Part shown: positions 30,881-38,085 of the stretch, piece by piece
Position numbering within the stretch: the first letter of the stretch is position 1
Layout: every line of letters starts with the position of its first letter
Assembly: GCA_027328625.1 (NCBI GenBank)
Contig: DAHVSZ010000004.1
Location: forward strand, 1 to 38,085
DNA: 38,085 nucleotides
DNA from: Candidatus Paracaedibacteraceae bacterium
GTDB taxonomy: Bacteria > Pseudomonadota > Alphaproteobacteria > Paracaedibacterales > CAIULA01
Direction: 5' to 3'
The notes under the pieces: generated by a model
What the model was told of the DNA's origin: nothing
Seen by the model: only the letters and a program-made list of their open reading frames with translations
Database searches by the model: none
Position numbers and translations under genes: made by a program

Positions 30881-30977
30881 ACAAGTACGAATTTAGCGTC
30901 ATGGCGAGCAACGAAGTTGCGTAGCCATCCAGGAAATACATGGATCACCACGCCACCTTTGGTGGCTCGTGATGACG
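30881..30977. repeat. Palindromic repeat (family A, copy 3)
   Basis: Core 30897-30977: CGTCATGGCGAGCAACGAAG ... GGTGGCTCGTGATGACG with inner CATCCAG / TGGATCA. The flank AAGTACGAAT is shared with the split copy at 21121. Intergenic here and not read into a gene. Confidence 0.85.
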
Positions 30978-31167
30978 GCGGGTTTTGTCATTTTATATTC
31001 ATTCTGCTATATTGTTTCAATTTTTTTCATCTTTTTTGCAGCAATTTTAGAAAAAAACGTATTTAAAATACTTAATCATTAAAAATTAGTTAAAATTAAT
31101 TAAAAAAACTTGTACACTATCTTAGGACAGTAGAAACTGCAGAAATCTAAAAGTTCTAGGAGTAGAT

Positions 31168-32076
31168 GTGATTTTTAAAGCCAAAGCAAAAAGCCAGAGT
31201 GCTTGGCCTGAGTATGATCAAACCGATATTTATGAACAATTTCGGCCAGCTTGGTTTCACTTTACCTCTGGATCATCTGAGCAGCCTAGAGCAGCAAATG
31301 TATTTCATACACATGCACAGCATAGTGAAGAAATTGTTATGGATATTCAACCTCCTAACAGAGGACGAAAATCATCAGAAACTAGAAGAGTCTATACAGC
31401 CTCTTCGAAACTAACTGCAAAACCTATATCTTACACAAGAGACCAATCTTTTTTGGCTTTATGTAAACGCCTTTGGATTGACGAGGAGTTATTTTTTGCT
31501 ATGAATAAATTATCTTTATTGGGCTTAGTTATTGGCCTTATGTTTTTGGGAACTTTATTTTTCCTAAGTGGATTCTTAATGGCTGTAAATTTATACGGAA
31601 TCGGTGCTCCTAAAACAGAGGTACAACTTGCAGCCGCGCAAAGCCTTAACCCACAACATATGCCAACTCCAGGTTACACACAAGCTCAGGCACAAATGCA
31701 TGCTCCTGTAGGTTTTCAAGCCAATAAAGACATCAACGCTCCGCTTAATCCTCATTATGCTTCAGTTGGTGGGGTTGCTATGGTTCCATCTCCTCGCTTA
31801 CCAAGTTATGCCCATCAACATAGACATGTTGTTTCATCTCCGTCTCTCCCAACAAGAGGAATGGAAGCAGTCCAGCAACAACAAGCTCGTATTTATTCAC
31901 AGCCATCACCCCAACCAACAGCTTATCCTTATCCAATGCAGCCCCAGCAGGGTGCAGTCGTTTATGCTTATCCTCCAGCGACTGTTACCCCATCAGCTTA
32001 TCCAGCAGGTTATGTTGCCGCTCCACCGCCTGCTGTTATGCCAACTTCAGTTCCTTATGGATCTGGCCGCTATTAA
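31168..32076 (+). CDS. Single-span membrane protein with Pro/Gln/Tyr-rich C-terminal domain
   Basis: A 302-residue unknown. It starts at a GTG (31168) with TAGGAG upstream. Residues 1-112 are soluble and presumably cytoplasmic. One strong membrane helix follows (about 115-142, LSLLGLVIGLMFLGTLFFLS), then a long Pro, Gln, Ala, Tyr and His-rich low-complexity tail (about 150-302) that would lie in the periplasm. The tail lacks regular repeats but has recurring YPYP/AYPPA/PAGY words, like wall-spanning or protein-binding linkers. It lies directly against guaD (TAA then ATG), so the two are co-transcribed. Function unknown. Confidence 0.7.
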   Translation: MIFKAKAKSQSAWPEYDQTDIYEQFRPAWFHFTSGSSEQPRAANVFHTHAQHSEEIVMDIQPPNRGRKSSETRRVYTASSKLTAKPISYTRDQSFLALCKRLWIDEELFFAMNKLSLLGLVIGLMFLGTLFFLSGFLMAVNLYGIGAPKTEVQLAAAQSLNPQHMPTPGYTQAQAQMHAPVGFQANKDINAPLNPHYASVGGVAMVPSPRLPSYAHQHRHVVSSPSLPTRGMEAVQQQQARIYSQPSPQPTAYPYPMQPQQGAVVYAYPPATVTPSAYPAGYVAAPPPAVMPTSVPYGSGRY

Positions 32077-32553
32077 ATGTCATTGAGTCATTTAGAGATT
32101 ATGAGAGAGGTAATTAAATTATCTCGTTCTCAGATGCATGCTGGATCTGGTGGCCCTTTTGGTGCGATTGTTGTCTTGGATGGCCAAGTTATTGGCAAAG
32201 GATGGAATCAAGTTACGTCGACCAATGATCCAACGGCGCATGCGGAAGTTGTTGCCATTCGTGATGCTTGTCGAAATACAAAGTCGTTCAGCTTAAAAGG
32301 CGCTATTCTTTATACAAGTTGTGAACCATGCCCAATGTGTTTAGCTGCAACTTATTGGTCAAGAATTGATAAAATCTATTACGCAAATACCCGTCAAGAT
32401 GCAGCTACAATTGGCTTTGATGATGAATTTTTTTATCAAGAACTTGAAAAAGCAATTGAAGATAGAGTTGTGCCTATGGAACAAATCGAACGTGATCAAG
32501 CGTTAATTGTTTTTCAAGAATGGGAGCAAAAAGCTGATAAGATAAGGTATTGA
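32077..32553 (+). CDS. guaD: Guanine deaminase (cytidine-deaminase fold, GuaD type)
   Basis: Hydrolyses guanine to xanthine and ammonia; purine salvage, cytosolic. The 158 residues match the short B. subtilis-type GuaD (156) better than the tRNA deaminase TadA: GGPFGAIVV, TSTNDPTAHAEVVAIR with His55 and the proton-shuttle Glu57, YTSCEPCPMC with zinc ligands Cys85 and Cys88, DAATIGFDDEFFYQE, and a C-terminal Tyr (IRY) as in GuaD, where the swapped C-terminus closes the partner's active site. Another nucleobase deaminase of the same fold cannot be fully excluded. It follows the membrane protein gene with no gap. Confidence 0.88.
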   Translation: MSLSHLEIMREVIKLSRSQMHAGSGGPFGAIVVLDGQVIGKGWNQVTSTNDPTAHAEVVAIRDACRNTKSFSLKGAILYTSCEPCPMCLAATYWSRIDKIYYANTRQDAATIGFDDEFFYQELEKAIEDRVVPMEQIERDQALIVFQEWEQKADKIRY

Positions 32554-32614
32554 TTGCACCCAGTTAATTTTACTGCTAAATGTTTGCCAATTACCTTTTA
32601 ACTACTTTCTCCTA

Positions 32615-33319
32615 ATGATTACTCTCCCACCCCTTATCTTTGGCACACTTGTAAAACGGTATAAGCGATTCTTTGTGGATGTACTATTAGAAGACGGCAC
32701 CGAAGTTACTGCTCATTGCCCCAATCCAGGAGCCATGTTGGGTGTTTTAGAACCTGGAAATCGAGTGGCTCTCACCCATAATAATAACCCAGCTCGCAAA
32801 TTATCCTATACCTGGCAGCTAGTCGAGGCTGAAGGGACTTGGATTGGCATTAATACGCATTTAACCAATGAAATTGCGGGATCAGTTCTTGAGAAAAAGT
32901 TGATCCCTGAATTGACAGGTTATTCCTCCACACAACGAGAAGTAAAATATGGCGCCAATTCCCGCATTGATTTTTTGTTAACAGGTGATGATTTTCCACC
33001 TTGTTATTTAGAGGTTAAAAACGTTCACTTAAAAAGAAATGGAATAGCACAATTTCCAGACTGTGTCACCGCTAGAGGGGCTAAACATATGGCCGAGCTT
33101 GCCCTGATGCGTCAACAAGGGATGCGCTGTATGGTTTTATATATTGTGCAGCGAAGTGATGTTAAAGAATTTGCCTTGGCGGCTGACATTGATCCAGCTT
33201 ATGCCAAGGCATCTGAGCTTGCCAAGGACAGCGGTGTTGAGATGCTGGCCTTGGGATGTGAGTTTGATATGATTAATACTCAATCTCTTCTGTCAGTTTC
33301 CGCATTGCAACTGCGATAG
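32615..33319 (+). CDS. sfsA: SfsA family nuclease (sugar fermentation stimulation protein)
   Basis: The 234 residues equal E. coli SfsA in length. Family segments: LVKRYKRFFVDVLLEDG (N-terminal nucleic-acid-binding part), AHCPNPGAMLG, NTHLTNEIA, SRIDFLLTGDD ... YLEVKNVHL (the E-x-K nuclease core), FPDCVTARGAKHMAEL and AADIDPAYAKA. SfsA proteins are nucleic-acid-binding nuclease-like proteins originally tied to maltose metabolism; the physiological role is unsettled. The start ATG at 32615 lacks a good Shine-Dalgarno. Its last 47 bases overlap the 3' end of the convergent exported-protein gene. Confidence 0.95.
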   Translation: MITLPPLIFGTLVKRYKRFFVDVLLEDGTEVTAHCPNPGAMLGVLEPGNRVALTHNNNPARKLSYTWQLVEAEGTWIGINTHLTNEIAGSVLEKKLIPELTGYSSTQREVKYGANSRIDFLLTGDDFPPCYLEVKNVHLKRNGIAQFPDCVTARGAKHMAELALMRQQGMRCMVLYIVQRSDVKEFALAADIDPAYAKASELAKDSGVEMLALGCEFDMINTQSLLSVSALQLR

Positions 33320-34322
33320 CAATATCACTTACGCCATGATCACCATACTCAGTTGTTGATACTAGATGAGTTGCCAAAGCTTCTAGTGGGCCTTTAGCTT
33401 CAGGAGTTAAAGGTAAAACAAATGTTGAGCGCCAAGGAAGAATATCTCTTTGGTTTTTCAAATATTCAGTGATTTCTACCCTTAAACTATCTGGTGTAAT
33501 AGCCCCAGTAGATATAGCAGTTTTCAAGGCAGCTTTCGCCTCTTTGTCGTCTGTAATGCCAGAATGTTTTTTTGCAATAGTTGTAATAACTGAGTTAACT
33601 GGGCCATCAATATAAATATCAAGGACATGACTGTCTCTACGTTCCCCATCTTTTAGACGCAAAAACTCGAGGGTTTCTAATACCCCTGCTAAAGGATGTG
33701 TGAGGTGAATTAAAGTTACTAAATAGTTCGGAACTACACGTATTTTAACATCGGCACTGGCTTGACTGCGCTCTTCAGGAAGTTTTTCACCAGCTTCACG
33801 CAACTTTTGTACCAACCTTACAAGAGTATTTATATTCTGTACTAAAGCTTCAGGTGTGATACTTGGATCCATAAAAGGGACAAAAATTGCAATACCACTA
33901 GCAGCATCTCCCGTTACGCCTAATCGAGCTAGAGAATCTATAATTTCAGGATACAATTTTTCGTTATAGCCATGACGTGGAAAAACGCCAACTGCACTAA
34001 ACATTGTTGTCGTAAGTGAAGGATCTTGGCCATCAGGTGTCAAAGCCACTGCATGATAGCGCACACCTGCTGTTTTTCTTGCTTCGGCTGTTTCTGAATG
34101 AAACTTATGAGTGCCAAAGGGAAACATAGCTTGCATTTCTGTAGGCATTTGTGCTCTACGTTCCATTATTTGTCTCCACAACTCAGCATCCTCAGGGGTT
34201 AAAGAACGGACACCTGGTAAACTAATACTTCCATCTGGTTTACGCCAATCTTCTTCTGGCGCTGCAGCCATAGCTTGCATATAGCTTAATCCTAAAACTA
34301 ATAATATTACTCTTTTGATCAT
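33273..34322 (-). CDS. Exported protein of unknown function
   Basis: A 349-residue unknown. Signal peptide MIKRVILLVLGLSYMQAMAA, cleaved near residue 20. The mature protein is soluble with mixed helix and strand, no membrane segment and no repeats. Hydrophobic strands such as GIAIFVPFM, VPNYLVTLIHL, VLDIYIDGP and SDIAIAVAM suggest a folded alpha/beta domain rather than a disordered chain. AAGAGA precedes the ATG. The 3' end overlaps sfsA by 47 bases, tail to tail. Not recognised; possibly lineage-specific. Confidence 0.75.
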   Translation of the reverse strand: MIKRVILLVLGLSYMQAMAAAPEEDWRKPDGSISLPGVRSLTPEDAELWRQIMERRAQMPTEMQAMFPFGTHKFHSETAEARKTAGVRYHAVALTPDGQDPSLTTTMFSAVGVFPRHGYNEKLYPEIIDSLARLGVTGDAASGIAIFVPFMDPSITPEALVQNINTLVRLVQKLREAGEKLPEERSQASADVKIRVVPNYLVTLIHLTHPLAGVLETLEFLRLKDGERRDSHVLDIYIDGPVNSVITTIAKKHSGITDDKEAKAALKTAISTGAITPDSLRVEITEYLKNQRDILPWRSTFVLPLTPEAKGPLEALATHLVSTTEYGDHGVSDIAIAVAMRKLTEEIEY

Positions 34323-34437
34323 TTTTTTCTCTTAAAAATTTCCTTCCATCTTTCTTATGAATATTTTTTATTAGAAAATCAATCTGTTTTTCTCTTGTTG
34401 CCTTTGATTGGGTGGATCGCTTATATTGATACGTATT

Positions 34438-34514
34438 CGGAACGTAGCGCAGCCTGGTAGCGCACTATTCTGGGGGGATAGGGGTCGTGGGTTCGAATCC
34501 CGCCGTTCCGACCA
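34438..34514 (+). tRNA. tRNA-Pro(GGG)
   Basis: Full cloverleaf: acceptor CGGAACG/CGTTCCG, D stem GCGC/GCGC, anticodon stem CTATT/GATAG with loop CTGGGGG (anticodon GGG at 34-36), variable GGGTC, T arm GTGGG-TTCGAAT-CCCGC, discriminator A and encoded CCA. 77 bases. It stands at the edge of an integrase cassette, which makes its 3' end the likely integration site. Confidence 0.96.
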
Positions 34515-34617
34515 TTTTGAAATTCAACACAATTCAATATCATTCAATAAATCAATGAAAATAAGGCTTTTATAGCCTTTGTTAGGCCGACAATGTGTGG
34601 TAGAAATCGTTGACATT

Positions 34618-34678
34618 CGGGGGCATCTTGGGGCATAAATGGGGGCATTAATTTTGAAACATTTAAATTGTGCCCCCA
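34618..34678. promoter_or_regulatory. Phased GGGGCAT repeats before the integrase (probable arm-type sites)
   Basis: Three direct copies, CGGGGGCAT (34618), TGGGGCAT (34629) and TGGGGGCAT (34640), at an exact 11-base period, plus an inverted TGCCCCCA (34671-34678) directly at the integrase start codon. The last direct copy and the inverted one can form a hairpin (GGGGGCA ... TGCCCCC) over the start. This fits binding sites for the integrase or a directionality factor, and self-control of its expression. Confidence 0.6.
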
Positions 34679-34679
34679 A

Positions 34680-35897
34680 ATGCCATTAACAGACATATCC
34701 TGCAAAACCGCTAAGCCAAGTAGTAAGTCTCGCAAACTAGCAGACACAAATGGCCTTTATCTTGAAATCATGCCAAATGGAAGCAAGTACTGGCGCCTTA
34801 AATACCGTTTTGCTGGCAAAGAAAAACGTCTAGCTATTGGTGTTTATCCCGAAGTTTCGTTGAGTGAAGCCAGAGACAAACGTGAAAAAGCACGAAAACT
34901 GTTAGCGACAAACATTGACCCCTCTCAAGCAAAAAGAGAAAACAAACGACAAGCTGTCTTAAAATATGAGAACACTTTTGAAGCCATCGCCAGAGAGTGG
35001 CATGAAAACCAAAAACCTGGATGGACTCAAAGACATGCTCATTATGTAATGAAGCGTCTAGAAGCTGATGTTTTTCCTACTCTGTCCACTCGCCCTATTG
35101 CTGAAATAACAGCACCTGAATTATTGTCAACCATTCGTCTTATTGAAAAACGAGGAGCTATAGACATAGCTCATCGTGCCATACAAACGTGTGGTCAAAT
35201 CTTCAGATACGCCATCGTGACAGGAAGAGCAGAACGCGATGTATCTGCCGATCTCAGAGGAGCTCTTAAGACTAGAAAAAAGGTTCATCATGCCTCTATC
35301 CAAGCAGCAGATTTGCCAGAATTTTTAGAGAAACTTGATACATACGATGGCCACTTGCAAACCAAACTGGCTTTAAAGCTGCTGTTATTAACGTTTGTCC
35401 GAACAACTGAGCTACGAGCTGCACAATGGTCAGAGATTAATCTAGATGCTGCCGAATGGCGCATACCTGCTGAACGTATGAAAATGCGCCAATTGCATAT
35501 TGTGCCACTGTCGAAGCAATCTATTACTGTGCTGGAAGAATTGAAAAAAATTAATGGGCACTCCCCTTTCGTTTTCCCCAACAGTGCGAATCCTCAAAAA
35601 TGCATGAGTGAAAATACTGTTCTCTACGCTCTCTATCGCATGGGTTACCATTCAAGAGCTACTGGCCATGGCTTTAGATCAACAGCCTCAACGATTCTCA
35701 ATGAAACAGGTTTCCGCCCTGATGTCATTGAACGTCAACTTGCTCATTCCGAACGCAACAAAGTTAGAGCTAGCTATAACCATGCCCAGTATCTGCCAGA
35801 GCGTCGTAAGATGATGCAGTGGTGGGCGGATTATTTGGAAGCAGCGGCTGAGGGGAAAAGTAATGTGATTACGGGTAAGTTTGGGGTCGGTATGTGA
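34680..35897 (+). CDS. P4-type tyrosine integrase (DUF4102 N-terminus)
   Basis: Site-specific recombinase that inserts and excises a genomic island at the adjacent tRNA-Pro. 405 residues from the ATG at 34680; the frame is open to a TTG at 34668. N-terminal arm-binding DUF4102-type domain (LADTNGLYLEIMPNGSKYWR ... RLAIGVYPEVSLSEARDKR), core-binding domain (about 95-190), and catalytic domain with Arg241 (FVRTTELR), His330-x-x-Arg333 (GHGFRSTAS), His356 (QLAHSE) and nucleophile Tyr366 (RASYNHAQY). All catalytic residues are present, so it looks functional. The inverted GGGGGCA repeat covers its start. The stop overlaps the next gene (ATGTGA). Confidence 0.95.
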   Translation: MPLTDISCKTAKPSSKSRKLADTNGLYLEIMPNGSKYWRLKYRFAGKEKRLAIGVYPEVSLSEARDKREKARKLLATNIDPSQAKRENKRQAVLKYENTFEAIAREWHENQKPGWTQRHAHYVMKRLEADVFPTLSTRPIAEITAPELLSTIRLIEKRGAIDIAHRAIQTCGQIFRYAIVTGRAERDVSADLRGALKTRKKVHHASIQAADLPEFLEKLDTYDGHLQTKLALKLLLLTFVRTTELRAAQWSEINLDAAEWRIPAERMKMRQLHIVPLSKQSITVLEELKKINGHSPFVFPNSANPQKCMSENTVLYALYRMGYHSRATGHGFRSTASTILNETGFRPDVIERQLAHSERNKVRASYNHAQYLPERRKMMQWWADYLEAAAEGKSNVITGKFGVGM

Positions 35898-36796
35898 TTG
35901 AAATTAAAAATGAATTGATGAAAGAGCTAATTTCTAGAAGATATCCTCAAACAATATTTTCGATGAACTCTCCACGCGAACCTTTCAGCATATATGTTAA
36001 CAGCACAGGCTTTTCACAAAGTACCCCATTATTGGCTCAATCAAAGGAGTATTACAACTTACTTCAAGGCATGAACCTTGAAGAGCTAACAAAGCTTAAT
36101 AACGAGGAGAAAGAAAAAAAGCGATTGGAGTATGAGAAACAAGATAAGTACCTTTTCTTCAACCAACTCGATGCAAATGCTGACTTTGAATATTGGTGCA
36201 AATTTTCTGGCTGGACATTAGAACAAGCAATTGCTCTTTCTTTAGGAAAAGATCCCAAAAAAGTCAATTCCAATTCTATCAGTATTTATTTGCCTCATTC
36301 TCCCTTTGCTGCTGAATATATTAGACGACGTGAGCTTATAACACACGAGATGAGGTCTCTACTTATTGATGGTAAAATCACACCTGACCATTTCATCACT
36401 TGGGCTAAACACAACAATATTGATATTTCAAAAGAGCTCGAAGAAGTAATTTCAAATCGGCAAGAATTTGTGGATTGGAGGAAAAAATATAGCGATCTGG
36501 AAAGATTACATAATGATCTTAAAAATGCCAACGATACAAATCTCGTTTCATTGCAGCAGAAAAATAGTCATCAAAATGAACAAATCAACAAGTTAACCAA
36601 GGAAAAAGAAAGCCTTATTGCTCAGATAAAGGTGTATAAGCAAGAAAAGAGTGCGACGGCAATTAAAGAAAAACCTTTTCATCCAAGAGAGAAAGAAACG
36701 CTGCTTAAAATAATAGCAGCAATATCTGTTGATGCTTATGGTTATGATCCTACCTCAAAGAATAAGAGATACCTCAAACACCAGCTCTATATGTGA
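35894..36796 (+). CDS. Mobile-island companion protein, probably C-terminally truncated
   Basis: A 300-residue protein starting at a GTG inside the integrase end (ATGTGA). The middle (DFEYWCKFSGWTLEQAIALS, LGKDP ... ITPDHFITWAKHNNIDI) resembles proteins I associate with integrases in alphaproteobacterial islands. A Lys/Glu/Gln coiled coil (about 195-255) follows, then KPFHPREKETLLKIIAAISV and DAYGYDP. In such proteins this last motif normally leads into a further conserved segment with a pattern like S-x-I-x-x-D-L-x-x-x-G-I. Here the frame ends shortly after, while the +1 frame reads NTSSICDRKGIR, so a one-base loss near 36765 is likely. DNA-binding or regulatory role unknown. Confidence 0.6.
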   Translation: MIEIKNELMKELISRRYPQTIFSMNSPREPFSIYVNSTGFSQSTPLLAQSKEYYNLLQGMNLEELTKLNNEEKEKKRLEYEKQDKYLFFNQLDANADFEYWCKFSGWTLEQAIALSLGKDPKKVNSNSISIYLPHSPFAAEYIRRRELITHEMRSLLIDGKITPDHFITWAKHNNIDISKELEEVISNRQEFVDWRKKYSDLERLHNDLKNANDTNLVSLQQKNSHQNEQINKLTKEKESLIAQIKVYKQEKSATAIKEKPFHPREKETLLKIIAAISVDAYGYDPTSKNKRYLKHQLYM

Positions 36797-37913
36797 TAGG
36801 AAAGGCATACGATAAAATGATTGAAACGACAGTTAAAAAGAAAACAAAACCTAATCTTTCCAACAAAACTCAAAAAGCATTTTATAACCCTATTAATGAA
36901 CGAGTTAAGAGGCGTTATTATCAATATGTTGTTGAGGCAGAAGGCAAAGCTCCGTCGACACTTGACGGTATAAGAAAAGCTATTTTTCGGTTTGAAGAGT
37001 ACACCAAGCTCAAAGATTTCAAAACTTTCAACAAAGATCAGGCCATCGCCTTTAAGAAGCATTTGGCTCAACTTAAAACCCAGAGAACGGGAGAAGCGTT
37101 GAGTATGTCAACATTACTAACAACCGTTAATCATTTAAAAGATTTTTTCAAATGGTTAGCATATCAACCTGGTTACAAATCACAGATTCATTTTCCTGAT
37201 ATTGAATATTTGAGCCTATCCGACAAGGATACTCATGCTGCAAAGGCAGTTGCAGAGAAAGACTTTCCTACCATAGAGCAAATTTGTGCAGTGTTAAAGA
37301 AGATGCCCGTGACCAATGAGGTTGAACGCAGGAATCAAGCCGTAATAGCTTTTACCCTTCAAACGGGTGTGCGTGTTAATGCCTTGATATCTCTAAAATC
37401 AAACATGTTGATCTTGGGCGTAACCTTGTAAGACAAAACCCTAAAGAAGTGAATACTAAATTTAGTAAAATCATAAAAACGTTCTTTTTCCCTGTTGGAG
37501 ATGACATTAGACAAATCATCATTAATTGGATTGATTATCTGGTCAAAGAAAAACTATATGACACGAATAAGCCTTTATTTCCTCGTACAGCTCTTAAACA
37601 TGATGAAAACAATGCTTTTGTTATGGGTGGCTTAGAACCCATCCACTGGACAACAACAACGCCTATACGCGAAGTATTTAAAGAGGCTTTTGAATCAGCA
37701 GGGTTGCCTTATTATAACCCCCATTCCTTTAGAAATACTCTTGCTCATTTAGGGCAAAAGATTTGTAAAACTCCAGAAGAATTTAAAGCCTGGAGCCAAA
37801 ATCTCGGCCATGAAAGCCCACTTACGACATTTACAAGTTATGGAACACTGAGTTTGCAGAGGCAGGGGGAAGTTATGGAGAGGTTTGGTTTCAACTCACT
37901 TAAGAAAATATAA
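36793..37913 (+). pseudogene. Second tyrosine recombinase, broken by a one-base frameshift
   Basis: The first part (GTG 36793, or better the ATG at 36817, to ~37398) has the SAM-like N-terminal domain (ERVKRRYYQYVVEAEGKAPS, TLDGIRKAIFRFEEYT, KDFKTFNKDQAIAFKKHLAQ) and the catalytic Arg region (TLQTGVRVNALISLK). In the next frame the protein continues KHVDLGRNLVRQNPKEVNTK through FFPVGDDIRQ to the catalytic PHSFRNTLAHLG (His-x-x-Arg), NLGHESPLTTFTSYG (His and Tyr) and a stop at 37913. Loss of one A in the run 37395-37398 (restoring SLKIKHVDLG) would rejoin the frames. A pseudogene unless slippage at the A-run restores it. Its start overlaps the previous stop as ATGTGA. Confidence 0.85.
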
Positions 37914-38085
37914 ACTCTTTCAGCTTGGGAAGAAAGTGTTGATCATCTATGCTGTTGTCGGCATTGAAATGTATGAGGGTTTTCTGATGAATCAATTTAA
38001 GAGCACAATTCTTGCCATTACAAGGTGGCTATATATGGTCTTATTGAGATTGGAGTAGCATCAGAAAGAAGTCTAGAGCCAGTGG

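Noticed and set aside
7427-30977. CRISPR array
   Set aside because: The repeats are dispersed, palindromic and unevenly spaced. There is no array of equal spacers and no cas gene.
32077-32553. tRNA adenosine deaminase TadA
   Set aside because: The zinc motif fits both, but the NDPTAHAEV, GFDD and C-terminal Tyr pattern and the length match short GuaD guanine deaminases better.
37914-38085. Possible gene at the right edge
   Set aside because: Only a 23-codon frame (from about 37987) with no RBS or similarity. I see no feature in this stretch.

Overview
The window reads as a chromosomal stretch of an AT-rich bacterium, most likely an alphaproteobacterium of the host-associated kind (Holosporales/Rickettsiales-like). 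This is inferred from the gene families (System I cytochrome c maturation, class II fumarase, alphaproteobacterial-style integrase cassettes), the low-GC coding style and the many short palindromic intergenic repeats, some of which run into genes. No 16S gene or other taxonomic marker is present, so the placement stays tentative.

Layout. 1-4.7 kb: end of an RND efflux permease, fumC, an exported coiled-coil protein, a small lipoprotein with a palindromic promoter, a NUDIX hydrolase and tatC. 4.8-10.6 kb: serS, a two-domain methyltransferase-like/GT2 glycosyltransferase, a GT-C-like membrane protein whose start codon lies inside a repeat, and glmU; this is an envelope-sugar neighbourhood. 10.6-21.7 kb: an accessory-looking stretch of seven predicted exported proteins of unknown function, interrupted by cydA (no cydB beside it) and an O-antigen ligase. 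It also holds a scar made of half a tRNA-Arg joined to the frameshifted tail of an integrase, plus a decayed gene. 21.8-28.7 kb: a DedA protein and cytochrome c maturation genes. ccmE and a ccmF-ccmH fusion are on the minus strand; ccmC and a short, easily missed ccmD are on the plus strand; between them lie rnr and a GIY-YIG gene. 28.9-34.3 kb: an AdiC-like amino-acid transporter, exported/membrane unknowns, guanine deaminase and sfsA. 34.4-38.1 kb: an intact tRNA-Pro(GGG) used as an integration site, with a complete P4-type integrase, phased repeats in front of it, a probably truncated partner gene and a second integrase broken by one base.

How the parts work together. CcmC/D deliver heme to CcmE, and CcmF-CcmH attaches it to apocytochrome c; ccmA, ccmB, ccmG and ccmI are not here. 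CydA would form the catalytic subunit of a bd-type quinol oxidase if cydB exists elsewhere. GlmU (UDP-GlcNAc), the GT2, the GT-C-like protein and the O-antigen ligase fit cell-surface polysaccharide synthesis. The exported unknowns, several sharing a CTTGACA-containing upstream element, are the most unusual content and could be periplasmic or host-interface proteins. At least four palindromic repeat types occur, and they supply a start codon to one gene and C-terminal tails to ccmE and rnr.
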